DNA from: Bacteroidia bacterium
GTDB lineage: Bacteria > Bacteroidota > Bacteroidia > Bacteroidales > Paludibacteraceae
Reading direction: 5' to 3'
Assembly: GCA_021152555.1 (NCBI GenBank)
Contig: JAGKVE010000005.1
Span: 6,175-70,174 of the forward strand
Length of the DNA stretch: 64,000 bases
Under the pieces are notes generated by a model. That model saw only the letters and a list, made by a program, of their open reading frames with translations. It was not told where the DNA came from and searched no databases. This document shows, piece by piece, positions 45,809-54,796 of this stretch; within the stretch, counting starts at the first letter, position 1, and each line of letters opens with the position of its first letter. The position numbers were made by a program, and so were the translations under genes.

Positions 45809-46277
45809 ATTCATGGTGGTAGGGCTCGTTCCGAAGAATGGTCATCGCGCGGTAGATCTGCTCGATGGCCATTAATCGTATCATCTGGTGGGAGAAAGTC
45901 ATCTGCGAGAGGGACAGTTTTCCGTTTGCCCGTTGATAGACAGCCGGGCTGAAACCATACGCGCCGCCGATGACGAGGACCAAGTCTTTGCCCGTGCTCA
46001 TTTTCTTTTGCAGGAAATCCGCAAACTCAATGGAGCGGAACTCGCGGCCGTGTTCGTCTAACAGCCAAACGTCCGCAGAAGGCGTCAGCCACCGCAGAAT
46101 TTCATTGCCTTCCTGCGTTTTTATCTGTTCCATACTCAGTGCCTTGGCATTCTTGATATCAGGGATAACGACCAATTCAAACGGCACATAATGCGTGAGC
46201 CGTTGCCGGTAGTCGTCGATGAGTGAGACCAGCCGCGGGTCGTTGGTCTTACCGACCATGAGGAGGGATATTCTCAT
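45807..46277 (-). CDS. rlmH: 23S rRNA pseudouridine1915 N3-methyltransferase RlmH
   Basis: A 156-residue SPOUT methyltransferase. The SAM-binding knot shows VLVIGGAYGFS, and the C-terminus is FSHQMIRLMAIEQIYRAMTI, both typical. The ATG at 46277 overlaps the upstream stop as ATGA and gives the usual family length; the frame extends farther upstream without reason. Confidence 0.95.
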   Translation of the reverse strand: MRISLLMVGKTNDPRLVSLIDDYRQRLTHYVPFELVVIPDIKNAKALSMEQIKTQEGNEILRWLTPSADVWLLDEHGREFRSIEFADFLQKKMSTGKDLVLVIGGAYGFSPAVYQRANGKLSLSQMTFSHQMIRLMAIEQIYRAMTILRNEPYHHE

Positions 46278-47203
46278 AGGAACTGATGAATAATATTCGC
46301 GGAGTCGGTGTCGTGGAAATAGTACTCGCAAGAGTCTCCTGTCCAAACAAAACGATAGACCGTCGTCTGGCGGAAACTGCCGTCATAACCGGAGAAGCAG
46401 GTGAAATAGGTATGTCCCTTTTGGAAAACCTCTGCGGATTGTTCCCCGTCGTTCTTTACAGCGTGTACGCCGTAATGGACGTCCGCCAAATCGGGATTCG
46501 TAAACCGCTCCAAGGACCACACTACGAAATACCAGGCTATCTCCGGGTGGGTATAAATAGAATCCTCGGCGAGGGTCAAGCTGTCGCAAGTAGTAGTGAT
46601 ATACGGGAAATACTCATTGATCTTTCCCTGCGCATCAACGGGGTATGCGTAATCCCATACCCCCTTGATCCGGTACTCGAAATGGATGTCCATCTTACTC
46701 TCATCGAGGGTCTTAATGGGGATGAGGTTGAGCGAACCGATGGGTTGCATCTTCACAGGATCGACCGCAAAGGCAAAGAGCCAGTAGTCCTGATCCGGCA
46801 GCAGGCCTGTGAAGAAATGGTGGGTCTCTGCGCCGTACTCCAAGGAGTGGCTGGCAAAAGGCGCTACGTTGAACTCCTTGTCGCGCAAGAGGTCATTCCG
46901 CCAAGACAGATACTCGGCGTAAGCGCTATCGAGGGCAAGCATCATGAACTGCTTGGGGTTCGCTACGGGATCCCAGTCCTCCCATGGCTCGCAGATAGAG
47001 AGGAGATAATACGCGTCCTTATTCGTCGAGCACTCGCACTCCGCGAAGCCCGCAGAGATATTCTTTACCTCCAGATGCACCTCTACATCCTTGGTCTCAA
47101 AACTCGCCTCGGGGCTGCAGGAAGGGGAAAAGACCGCTAACACTGACAGAAGACAGACCGCTATGCTGACAGACCGCTTCGCTGACAGATGTTTAATTTT
47201 CAT
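46274..47203 (-). CDS. Lipoprotein of unknown function
   Basis: A 309-residue protein with a signal peptide and a lipobox ending FSPSC. An N-terminal Ig/Fn3-like stretch is suggested by VEVHLEVKNISAGFAECECS, and the rest is rich in Trp, Tyr and Phe. No family is recognised. It overlaps rlmH by 4 bp and the lipase-like gene by 11 bp, so the three form one unit. Confidence 0.7.
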   Translation of the reverse strand: MKIKHLSAKRSVSIAVCLLSVLAVFSPSCSPEASFETKDVEVHLEVKNISAGFAECECSTNKDAYYLLSICEPWEDWDPVANPKQFMMLALDSAYAEYLSWRNDLLRDKEFNVAPFASHSLEYGAETHHFFTGLLPDQDYWLFAFAVDPVKMQPIGSLNLIPIKTLDESKMDIHFEYRIKGVWDYAYPVDAQGKINEYFPYITTTCDSLTLAEDSIYTHPEIAWYFVVWSLERFTNPDLADVHYGVHAVKNDGEQSAEVFQKGHTYFTCFSGYDGSFRQTTVYRFVWTGDSCEYYFHDTDSANIIHQFL

Positions 47204-48566
47204 ATTTCCTCCTTTCTTCCTCTTCTTGCTCGAGGAGCGAGCGCACGGAATAGATAAACCGCAAACAAGTCATCACATGACCTCCATAGTGGCCGAAATT
47301 ATAGGTGATATTAGCGTTCCGCCATTTACTCTTAGCGCGAACGGCGTTGGTATAGGGAACGGTCTCGTCGTCTATCGAATGCATGATATAGACGGACGAA
47401 AGAGGTTCCCAGTTCTGAGCGATAATCGAGTTCTCCGTCATGGCTTTGTATAGTTCTGCCACTTTTTCGGATTTCTGGTCCATCGCTTCTTGGGTCAGCA
47501 GTTCGTGAGTCACTTTGGTACCGATCAGTTTGTTGATTTGTGCGGAGGTGTATTTTTTGCTGTTCACCCATTCATCCATGTGTTCGTACAGCCATGGTTG
47601 CATCATGTCGGTAACCTTCATGTTCAGTTCGTTGCCAAGAATCATGCCTTGCAATACCAACGGAACGGCAACAGGGTAGCCTGCAGTGTCTGTTGTTACG
47701 AAGCGTTCGTAAGTCGCCTTCACGTCATAAGGGCCGCCGCCGGCAAAAACACGATGAATGTTCACAACATCATCTACCATATCCTGGTTGTACTCTGTCT
47801 CTATCAGTCGCTCAACTGCCATCGTCGTCGCGCCGCCTTGGCTGTAACCCATCAGGTATATATCGTCATACTCCGGTTCCATGCCAACCGCCTTGAGCCA
47901 TGGACGGACGGCAAGGTACATGTCCAATACGTTACGTGCCGTGAGGTCCATCACAAGGTAGGGGTGTACCATGTTGGAGGTAACGCCGTAACCGATATAA
48001 TCAGGGATAATCAGGCCGTAACCTAATTTCACAAGCACGCCCTCCAGCGAGAAGCAGTTACTGGGCGCCTCGCCGTTCGAGCATACCGTGTAGTGGCTCA
48101 CTAAAATCATCCGTTTCGGCTTGCCTTGGGCGGGGAGCATCACTTTGCCGGACAACGTGATGGTATCCCAGTTCCCGTCTATACTCGGATAGGTGCCTAC
48201 AATCTCTATCACCTGGTTCTGGTTGCCGTATTTGAGTAACTCCTGCAGAATACCGGCTCCCGTGACTGAATTCGTGCGCCGCGGACCGTTGCTGTTCTCC
48301 GCTTCTCCTTCTCCTGGGGAGAGGGACGGGGGGAGGTTTACTCCCTCATTCACTGGCGTACCGTCCGGAAGGTAGCAATTATACGGAAGACCCTGACTAA
48401 GATCGGTCTCATGCTGACCGATGACTTGGAATTTCAATCCTTTAGCCGCCTCGATATTGGCAAAATCAACAAACTTGTCCTCGCGGAAACGGCATGAACT
48501 GACAAACATCGCTACGAAAAGCAATGCTGACGCATAAAGAATATGTAATAACTTGTTGTATTTCAT
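47193..48566 (-). CDS. Lipase-like alpha/beta-hydrolase lipoprotein
   Basis: A 457-residue lipoprotein (lipobox VSSC). The alpha/beta-hydrolase core has the nucleophile elbow GYSQGG and a C-terminal HYGGHVM with the likely catalytic His; MHSIDDETVP gives a plausible acid. It resembles secretory lipase-type enzymes; the substrate is unknown. Near residues 75-95 a stretch (NLPPSLSPGEGEAE) is encoded by a C/T-rich palindromic repeat inserted in frame. Confidence 0.8.
   Translation of the reverse strand: MKYNKLLHILYASALLFVAMFVSSCRFREDKFVDFANIEAAKGLKFQVIGQHETDLSQGLPYNCYLPDGTPVNEGVNLPPSLSPGEGEAENSNGPRRTNSVTGAGILQELLKYGNQNQVIEIVGTYPSIDGNWDTITLSGKVMLPAQGKPKRMILVSHYTVCSNGEAPSNCFSLEGVLVKLGYGLIIPDYIGYGVTSNMVHPYLVMDLTARNVLDMYLAVRPWLKAVGMEPEYDDIYLMGYSQGGATTMAVERLIETEYNQDMVDDVVNIHRVFAGGGPYDVKATYERFVTTDTAGYPVAVPLVLQGMILGNELNMKVTDMMQPWLYEHMDEWVNSKKYTSAQINKLIGTKVTHELLTQEAMDQKSEKVAELYKAMTENSIIAQNWEPLSSVYIMHSIDDETVPYTNAVRAKSKWRNANITYNFGHYGGHVMTCLRFIYSVRSLLEQEEEERRKYEN
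48295..48345. repeat. C/T-rich palindromic repeat inside the lipase-like gene
   Basis: Contains CTTCTCCTTCTCCTGGGGAG followed by AGGGACGGGGGGAGG; it is translated in frame. Similar C-rich repeats lie at 45775-45808, 50209-50255 and near 63980. Confidence 0.7.
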
Positions 48567-48570
48567 GTGT

Positions 48571-49227
48571 TTAGAAACGTGCTCCTATACTTACATTGAT
48601 GATACGCGATGAAGCCATAAAAATGGCGTTCACGTGTTTGAGAGAGTATAAACCGCCGAAATCAACGGCCATGAACCATCGGTCGTAGTTGGCGCTCACG
48701 CCGATGACGGTCAGGTCAATCGCCGCACCGACATCTGTCTTCTTGCCGTTCGCGTTCTGCTCTGAACCGCCGTTGATGCCTAAACCGATACCCAGACCGG
48801 AATACAGATTCACATAATCATGGTGGAAATAGGTGAAACGGATGGTTGGCATAAATACCAGATTATAGAAAAAATGCCCGGGGGCACGGTTCAGTTCTTT
48901 TCCGGTGCCGTCGCGCGTCACGTCTGTCCAGCGCACATCACTCCAGTCCACCATTCCGCCTACGGAAAACCAATGGTTGAAACGCCGCTGGTATTCCACC
49001 CAGAAATGCTGGTCGTGATGATAGTCCTCATGGTAAACCTTCGTCCAGTTGGCCGGCATGGTACTTACAATACTCGTAGGGTTGTGCCACATAAGACTTT
49101 CAAACAGCTGGTCACCCCAACCAACGCGCACTTCGTTCGGGTTGTATTGATACCCGAACCGGTCTTCCGCCTGCATGCCTGCAACCGCGCAGAAAACCAT
49201 AATCGCTATGTGTATAAACCGTTTCAC
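48571..49227 (-). CDS. Outer-membrane beta-barrel protein (small)
   Basis: A 218-residue protein with a signal peptide (to about GMQAED) and strands rich in His, Trp and Phe (FWVEYQRRFNHWFSVGG). The C-terminal strand ends in GARF, as in outer-membrane proteins. The function is not recognised. It is 4 bp upstream of the lipase-like gene and probably starts that unit. Confidence 0.7.
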   Translation of the reverse strand: MKRFIHIAIMVFCAVAGMQAEDRFGYQYNPNEVRVGWGDQLFESLMWHNPTSIVSTMPANWTKVYHEDYHHDQHFWVEYQRRFNHWFSVGGMVDWSDVRWTDVTRDGTGKELNRAPGHFFYNLVFMPTIRFTYFHHDYVNLYSGLGIGLGINGGSEQNANGKKTDVGAAIDLTVIGVSANYDRWFMAVDFGGLYSLKHVNAIFMASSRIINVSIGARF

Positions 49228-49229
49228 TA

Positions 49230-49454
49230 CAATTTTGTTTTTCCCTATACTTGTTTCTCTATACAGTTTCCCTATACTGGTTTCCCTACCTTTGTTTCCC
49301 TATAATCACCATTAGTGTCCACTAAAAACTTCTTTTTCCCCTTTCAGCCTGCTCCTTTTTTGAACTTCAGCCTGTTCCTTTTTTGCTGATTTGATTTAGC
49401 AATGTTTATCTTGGTTTTTGTCCATTTTTTTATAGTAGACTGCTGTGACTTTGG
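49230..49454. repeat. Repeat-rich gap with about 15-bp units
   Basis: About five degenerate units of GTTTCCCTATACTG type (49233-49304). Two copies of GCCTGyTCCTTTTTTG (49347, 49370) follow; their third copy is at 24739. I see no promoter or gene here. Confidence 0.75.
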
Positions 49455-49910
49455 TTAATTTTTTTTTCGCAGCTTGAAATCTGTTTTTAGTGTCGCTTTC
49501 CCTTTATCCCAACTATTGCCGCCCGTGTAGTTTACTTTGCTTGTAATACTGTCCGATTGGTATTCTCCGGCAGGGTCATTCACTATGACTTTTTGGTATC
49601 TCACAGGAAAAATGCCATCATATTCTTTGTGTATCTTGCCATTGGAATCGGTGTATAATGTGTCCGCCCGGTCTTCCCAATGCCGTGTATTTGTACCGTC
49701 TTTCCATCCTCCGCGGCGAATCACTTGTATGCCTTCCAACGGCTTGCCTGTCTTGTCTGACACCTTGCCTTCAAATACCAAATCACCTGTAGGAACACCG
49801 TACATCACTGTTGGGGCGCCATACTTCGCGCAACTATAACTGCTGATTCCCAATAACCCGCAAATAACTCCGATGAGAGTGTTTGTCCAAATTCTCAGTT
49901 TCGTTTTCAT
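49455..49910 (-). CDS. Radical-SAM-associated-type putative lipoprotein
   Basis: A 151-residue protein with a hydrophobic N-terminus and candidate lipid Cys in GISSYSC. The body GAPTVMYGVPTGDLVFEGKV plus KTGKPLEGIQV matches lipoproteins that in Bacteroidales usually neighbour a radical SAM enzyme; the remainder is a Carboxypeptidase-D-like sandwich. No radical SAM gene is present nearby. The ATG at 49910 is chosen over the longer frame, which starts within the transcription start region. Confidence 0.7.
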   Translation of the reverse strand: MKTKLRIWTNTLIGVICGLLGISSYSCAKYGAPTVMYGVPTGDLVFEGKVSDKTGKPLEGIQVIRRGGWKDGTNTRHWEDRADTLYTDSNGKIHKEYDGIFPVRYQKVIVNDPAGEYQSDSITSKVNYTGGNSWDKGKATLKTDFKLRKKN

Positions 49911-49955
49911 ATGTGTGGCTTTTTTTGTTTCGCTGTTTTTTTTATAAATTCGCCG

Positions 49956-49987
49956 CAAAGGTACAACAAAAATTGCATATATGCAAA
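49956..49987 (-). promoter_or_regulatory. Promoter of the radical-SAM-type lipoprotein gene
   Basis: Minus strand: -33 TTTG (49987-49984), 20 bp, -7 TACCTTTG (49963-49956). The -33 side is the palindrome TTGCATATATGCAA. Confidence 0.88.
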
Positions 49988-50600
49988 TTTTTTTATTGTT
50001 TTTCTTTATTTATGTCGCTAAAAATAATTCTTCATCTATGTAAATTATTGTAATATAGTAACTTGTAAATGTATCTTATTAATATACGGCTACCCGAATT
50101 GGCTTTAATTGTTGTCTGTAAAATAATTGTTGCCTCTAAAATAATTGTTGTGACCGGTAAATCAATTGTTGCCCGGTATAATAATTTGTAGCTCATTTTT
50201 GATGATTCCTCTGTCTCGCCTCTTGAGGAGGGGGTAGGGGAGGGGAGCAGAGTGAGGTTATGCCTTTTTCGAGTCAATTTCGAGTCAATTTCGAGTCAAT
50301 ACCATAGGATAACCATAACATACCCATAGGATAACCATAACATATTTGGCCGTTTTTGCTGCAAATTATACATCTACTATATATATACTTTGTATATATA
50401 TACTTTTTGCTTGTTTTTAGGTCAAAAAATACGTCTGAAATCCCGCTATTTAACCACAAAAATAATGAAAAATATTTCTTTTTCTCAAAAAAAAACGCGC
50501 GTACGTTTGTGTATGTAAAAAAAAAGTAGTACCTTTGCAGCCGATTTGTGTCTAAAAGCAGAAATCATTGGACGAAATATAAATATTAAAAGCAAAGAAT
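49988..50600. repeat. Repeat-rich gap with intergenic repeat element, copy 2
   Basis: Holds four TAATTGTTG-led units (50105-50191), a C/G-rich palindrome (CCTCTTGAGGAGG; about 50215-50250), three TTTCGAGTCAA 11-mers (50267-50299), the 44-bp CCATAGGATAACC block (50301-50344) and TATATATAC/GTATATATA (about 50380-50405). It carries no credible gene; open frames are translated repeat. Confidence 0.85.
50506..50537 (+). promoter_or_regulatory. Promoter of the small membrane protein gene
   Basis: -33 TTTG (50506-50509), 20 bp, -7 TACCTTTG (50530-50537), then CAGCCGATTTG. It is the only consensus promoter seen for the plus block 50601-63263. Confidence 0.88.
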
Positions 50601-51008
50601 ATGACAACATCTGCTAAAATCCTTACATGGAGCTCCGTAATCGCAGTACTTGTGCTTGCTGGTTACATCTTTCTCAAGTTCTTCTTCGTTTACGCAGAAG
50701 GTGTTAATGAAGGCGACATCAATTATTTCCAGAAAGAAGGTTACATTTTCAAGACCTATGAGGGAAAGATGATTCAGACTGGCTTGAAGTCTGCTAAAGG
50801 CGTGCAAGGCAGTATTCAATCAAACGAGTTCAAGTTCTCCGTGGATGACGAGAAGGTGGCTCAGCAACTCAACGAGATCTCCAATACAGGCGTCAAACTG
50901 CACTGGAAACGTTATCGCGGCACTTTGCCATGGAGAGGAAACAGTGAGTTCATTGTGGATAAAGTTGTTTCATCCACTTCGAAAGCAGCTAAACCGGCTG
51001 AAGATTAA
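50601..51008 (+). CDS. Small membrane-anchored protein of unknown function
   Basis: A 135-residue protein with one N-terminal membrane helix (about 8-30) followed by YAEGVNEGDINYFQKEGYIFKTYEG and a beta-rich body with WRGNSEFIV. Similar proteins are widespread in Bacteroidales, sometimes mislabelled 6-phosphogluconate dehydrogenase; size and sequence exclude that. It starts the operon before the acyl-CoA ligase. Confidence 0.75.
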   Translation: MTTSAKILTWSSVIAVLVLAGYIFLKFFFVYAEGVNEGDINYFQKEGYIFKTYEGKMIQTGLKSAKGVQGSIQSNEFKFSVDDEKVAQQLNEISNTGVKLHWKRYRGTLPWRGNSEFIVDKVVSSTSKAAKPAED

Positions 51009-51020
51009 ATCAAATAGCCT

Positions 51021-52697
51021 ATGATGACAGAAGAGAAATATAATTTCGTCAAGATGTACGAGCGTTCCTTCCGTGAGAACTGGGACGCGGAAGCCTTGAC
51101 GGACTACGGAACAGATGTGACGCTGACCTATGGCCAGTTGGCAATCAATATCGAGAAACTGCATATCCTCTTCAAGGAATGCGGTATCAAGAAAAACGAC
51201 AAGATAGCCGTGATGGGCAAGAACAACAGCAACTGGATAGCCGTCTATCTGGCTACCGTGACCTACGGCGCCATCATCGTGCCGATATTGCAGGATTTCC
51301 CCGCCAATGATGCTATCCATATCATCAACCATTCGGAGAGCAAACTCCTCTTTATCAGCGATATCAACTGGGAAGGCATTGACCTGGACCAGATTCCCAA
51401 GGTGCTGGCTGCCATCAGTCTGAACGACTGGCATCCTATCTCCATGGCGCTGGATTCCAAGAAAATCAACTACGAAGCTATCGCCCGTAAGTTCAAGGAG
51501 AAACATCCGGACGGCTATGGGGCGAAAGACGTGCATTTCAACGAGCGCCCGAACAGCGAGATAGGCAGCATCAACTACACCTCCGGAACCACGGGTTTCA
51601 GCAAAGGAGTCGTCATGCCTCTGAACGGTCTTGCGGGTAATGTGCGTTATGGTCTGGAGAGCGGTATCGCTTTCAAGGGAGCGCGTTTTGTGACCTTCCT
51701 GCCGCTGGCGCATGCTTACGGCTGCGCATTCGATTTCCTGGCATGCCTTGCCGCCGGAGGACACTCATGGCTCATCGGCAGAACGCCCAGCCCGAAGATA
51801 CTGCTCAAGGCGTTTGAGGAAGTCAAACCGACCGTCATCCTGTCCGTGCCGCTGATATTGGAGAAGGTTTACAAGAAGATGATCGTGCCGCAGATTCAGA
51901 AGCCACCCGTAAGCTGGGTGCTCAAAGTGCCGTTTTTGGACGAAGTGGTATGTTCCAAGATACGCGAACAGCTGGTTCAGGCTTTCGGCGGCGAGTTCAG
52001 CCAGATGATCATCGGCGGCGCGCCCCTCAACCCCGAGGTGGAAGCCTTCCTGCATAGGATCAAGTTCCCTGTATCGGTGGGATACGGCATGACCGAATGT
52101 GCGCCGCTCATCTGCTACACCCCGATCAACGAGGGACCGAGGATGTACTCCTGCGGCAAACCGCTTGCAGGAATCATGGAGGTGAAGATTCTCGACCCCA
52201 ACAGCGAGGGAATAGGAGAGGTGGTAGTACGCGGAGAGAACACCATGGCGGGATACTACAAGAACCCCCAGGCAACCAAAGAGGTCTTCACCAAGGACGG
52301 ATGGCTCCGTACCGGCGACCTGGGTACGCTGGACAGCGACGGATTCCTCTATATCAAAGGACGCTGCAAGACTATGCTGCTCGGACCTTCCGGACAGAAT
52401 ATATACCCGGAGGAGATAGAGGCGAAGATCAACAACATGCCTTACGTGCTCGAGTCGCTCGTTCTGCAACAGGCAGACAACCGTCTGGTGGCGCTCGTAT
52501 GCCCCGACTACAACGAGGTGGACGCCAGCGGGCTGACCCCGGAACAACTCGCGGAATTCATGGAGGACGCCCGCAAACAAGTCAACTCCGAACTGGCTTC
52601 CTATGAGCAGATCGCGATGGTCAAACTATATCCGCACGAGTTCGAGAAAACCCCGAAGAAATCCATCAAACGGTTCCTCTATACGGTGAACAGTTAA
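51021..52697 (+). CDS. AMP-binding acyl-CoA ligase (long-chain fatty acid type)
   Basis: A 558-residue adenylate-forming enzyme: the P-loop NYTSGTTGFSKGV, then YGMTECAPL, GWLRTGDLG and KTMLLGPSGQNIYPEEIE with the C-terminal catalytic Lys in KTPKKSIKRF. It activates a carboxylic acid with ATP and CoA; a fatty acid is likely but not proven. Third positions are distinctly G/C-rich from about 51.9 kb, stronger than in neighbours. It lies 12 bp after the small membrane gene. Confidence 0.9.
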   Translation: MMTEEKYNFVKMYERSFRENWDAEALTDYGTDVTLTYGQLAINIEKLHILFKECGIKKNDKIAVMGKNNSNWIAVYLATVTYGAIIVPILQDFPANDAIHIINHSESKLLFISDINWEGIDLDQIPKVLAAISLNDWHPISMALDSKKINYEAIARKFKEKHPDGYGAKDVHFNERPNSEIGSINYTSGTTGFSKGVVMPLNGLAGNVRYGLESGIAFKGARFVTFLPLAHAYGCAFDFLACLAAGGHSWLIGRTPSPKILLKAFEEVKPTVILSVPLILEKVYKKMIVPQIQKPPVSWVLKVPFLDEVVCSKIREQLVQAFGGEFSQMIIGGAPLNPEVEAFLHRIKFPVSVGYGMTECAPLICYTPINEGPRMYSCGKPLAGIMEVKILDPNSEGIGEVVVRGENTMAGYYKNPQATKEVFTKDGWLRTGDLGTLDSDGFLYIKGRCKTMLLGPSGQNIYPEEIEAKINNMPYVLESLVLQQADNRLVALVCPDYNEVDASGLTPEQLAEFMEDARKQVNSELASYEQIAMVKLYPHEFEKTPKKSIKRFLYTVNS

Positions 52698-52720
52698 ATG
52701 ACCCAATCAAGACTGCGTAG

Positions 52721-53473
52721 ATGAATCTGTGTATAGACCAAGGGAACAGCCGTACAAAAGTGGCGCTGATGACGGACGAAGGAAAGATGATAAACCACTT
52801 CATATACAAATCCTTCTCCTCTGCCGAAGTAGAAAGGCTTTTTGACTTGTACGACATCACCGATTCAATCATCAGTTCTGTGGTGAATATAGAAGCGGCA
52901 ATCGTCAATACATTACATCGCCGCTCGCAACATTTCGTGCTATTTGACCATAATACTCCGGTGCCAATTGTCAATAAGTATGACACACCGCAGACTTTGG
53001 GGCAAGACAGACTGGCAGCGGCGGTAGGTGCGAAAAGCCTCTGCCCCGATGAGAATCTCCTGATTATTGATGCAGGCTCGGCGGTGACCTATGATTTTGT
53101 GTCCGCCGAAGGCGAGTACCTCGGCGGCAACATAGCACCTGGCATCAAAATGCGTTTTACGATACTCAATCGTATGACCAAAAAACTGCCGATTGTAGAG
53201 ACAGAAGAGAATGAACTGATTCCGTTGTTCGGAAAAAATACACGCGATGCCATCGCCGCCGGCGTAATACGCGGCGTGGCATACGAAGTGAAAGGGTACA
53301 TGAGAACGCTGAGCGAGAAAGTGCCGCACTTCCATACATTCCTTACGGGAGGTAATGCACCTTATATATTAAATAATGTGCGCAATTCGCGAAAAGAGAA
53401 ACGAGATATACGTTTCGAGAAGCACTTGGTGCTTATAGGGTTGAACAATATACTTGTTTGTAACAAGAAGTGA
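52721..53473 (+). CDS. coaX: Type III pantothenate kinase
   Basis: A 250-residue kinase for the first step of CoA synthesis, of the ASKHA fold: CIDQGNSRTKVAL (phosphate 1), TLGQDRLAAAVGA (substrate), and LLIIDAGSAVTYDFV. The last codons overlap the barrel gene by GTGA. Bacteroidota use CoaX where others use CoaA. Confidence 0.96.
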   Translation: MNLCIDQGNSRTKVALMTDEGKMINHFIYKSFSSAEVERLFDLYDITDSIISSVVNIEAAIVNTLHRRSQHFVLFDHNTPVPIVNKYDTPQTLGQDRLAAAVGAKSLCPDENLLIIDAGSAVTYDFVSAEGEYLGGNIAPGIKMRFTILNRMTKKLPIVETEENELIPLFGKNTRDAIAAGVIRGVAYEVKGYMRTLSEKVPHFHTFLTGGNAPYILNNVRNSRKEKRDIRFEKHLVLIGLNNILVCNKK

Positions 53474-54699
53474 AAACGAAAAGGATAATAGTATTTTTGT
53501 GGGCCGCATTGTTGTTGAGCCTTGGCGTGCGTGCGCAGAACATGACCAGCTCGCCATTTTCCCGCTACGCATATGGCGATATGAATGAAAATGTGCCGAC
53601 GGGGTATCGTGCTATGGGCGGCGTCGGGTTCGGTATGCGTGCCAACCGCGCCATCAATCCTGCACAACCCGCTTCTTATACTTCCTGCGACAGCCTTACA
53701 TTCATGTTTGACATCGCCGCCAGCGCATCCTGGAGCCATTATCAAGATGCCGGAGGCGTGAAGAACAAAGCGAACGGAAACCTTGAATATGTAACGATGC
53801 AGTTCCCGCTTTGGAAAAGATGGATTGCGATGTCAGTCGGCTTGCTGCCTTATAGCTCAGTCGGGTATAATATTTCGCTCAAGGACTCTACTGCAGGAGG
53901 AGATTATCATTATACAAAAGACTATAAGGGAGACGGAAACATAAGCCAGGTCTATGGCGGGCTCAGTTTTAATATATGTAATTGGTTCGCATTCGGCGCA
54001 AATATCTACTATATGTGGGGAGACCTGAGCCGTATGCGCACGCTTTCTTTTACAGAAACGGGGTTGAATCCCACCATTCAGGACGAGATACTGAGTGTCA
54101 GCAGTATGAGGCTGCGTTATGGCGCACAGTTCTTCCATACGTTCGGTGATCACTCATTTGTCGCTGGCGCTATATTTGAAAACCGCATGAAACTCAATAG
54201 CGAATATATCCTTATAGAAACGCAATCCGAAGACTCGATACCTATCTTCAAGGATGGTTGGCAGTTACCGATGGTATGGGGGGTAGGTCTCAGTTATAAC
54301 TGGGCGAACCGCTTGACAATAGGTGTCGATTACGAACGTCAATGTATGGCATCGGCTATGTATAACGGTCTGCCGGGCGAGTTCAGCGGTTTCCAGGATC
54401 GTAACCGCATAGCCGTAGGAGTAGAGTACCGGCATAATCCACAGGGACGCAAATACGCAGACCGTATGATTTGGCGCGCGGGCGTCAATATACAAGATGA
54501 GTACCTTGTGACAGTCGGCGCCAAACGTATTACTGCAAGTATCGGTTTCGGATTCCCTCTTTGGACCATCGGTACAGTTATCAATACTACATTCGAATAT
54601 ACACACCGCGGTGCTCCCGGAGGGTTGGTGGATAATGGCCTGAGATTTACTATAGGAGCCTCTATTGCCGAGAACTGGTTCTTCAAACGCAAGTTGTAG
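53470..54699 (+). CDS. Outer-membrane barrel protein of the coaX-lptC cluster
   Basis: A 409-residue protein starting with GTG (GTGA overlap with coaX) and a signal peptide ending LGVRAQ. The N-terminal SSPFSRYAYGDM and GYRAMGG fit FadL-like or PorV-like family barrels; later strands are Gly/Tyr-rich, ending AENWFFKRKL. Its conserved place beside the TPR protein and lptC suggests a role in the outer membrane or LPS delivery (inference). Confidence 0.75.
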   Translation: MKTKRIIVFLWAALLLSLGVRAQNMTSSPFSRYAYGDMNENVPTGYRAMGGVGFGMRANRAINPAQPASYTSCDSLTFMFDIAASASWSHYQDAGGVKNKANGNLEYVTMQFPLWKRWIAMSVGLLPYSSVGYNISLKDSTAGGDYHYTKDYKGDGNISQVYGGLSFNICNWFAFGANIYYMWGDLSRMRTLSFTETGLNPTIQDEILSVSSMRLRYGAQFFHTFGDHSFVAGAIFENRMKLNSEYILIETQSEDSIPIFKDGWQLPMVWGVGLSYNWANRLTIGVDYERQCMASAMYNGLPGEFSGFQDRNRIAVGVEYRHNPQGRKYADRMIWRAGVNIQDEYLVTVGAKRITASIGFGFPLWTIGTVINTTFEYTHRGAPGGLVDNGLRFTIGASIAENWFFKRKL

Positions 54700-54796
54700 T
54701 TTGGCACGGTATTTGACTATTCCGACACGACGTTTATACCAACAACGGCATAGCGTCTTGAACAAAGCTATTAACAACAATTAAAAACATACGATT

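Noticed and set aside
51021..52697. Recent horizontal transfer of the acyl-CoA ligase
   Set aside because: The G/C-ending codons resemble those of groEL and rpsA, there are no flanking mobile elements, and the gene fits its operon.
54700..54796. Promoter before the TPR gene
   Set aside because: A TTTG occurs at 54712, but 20 bp on there is ATACCAAC, with no TAnnTTTG box.
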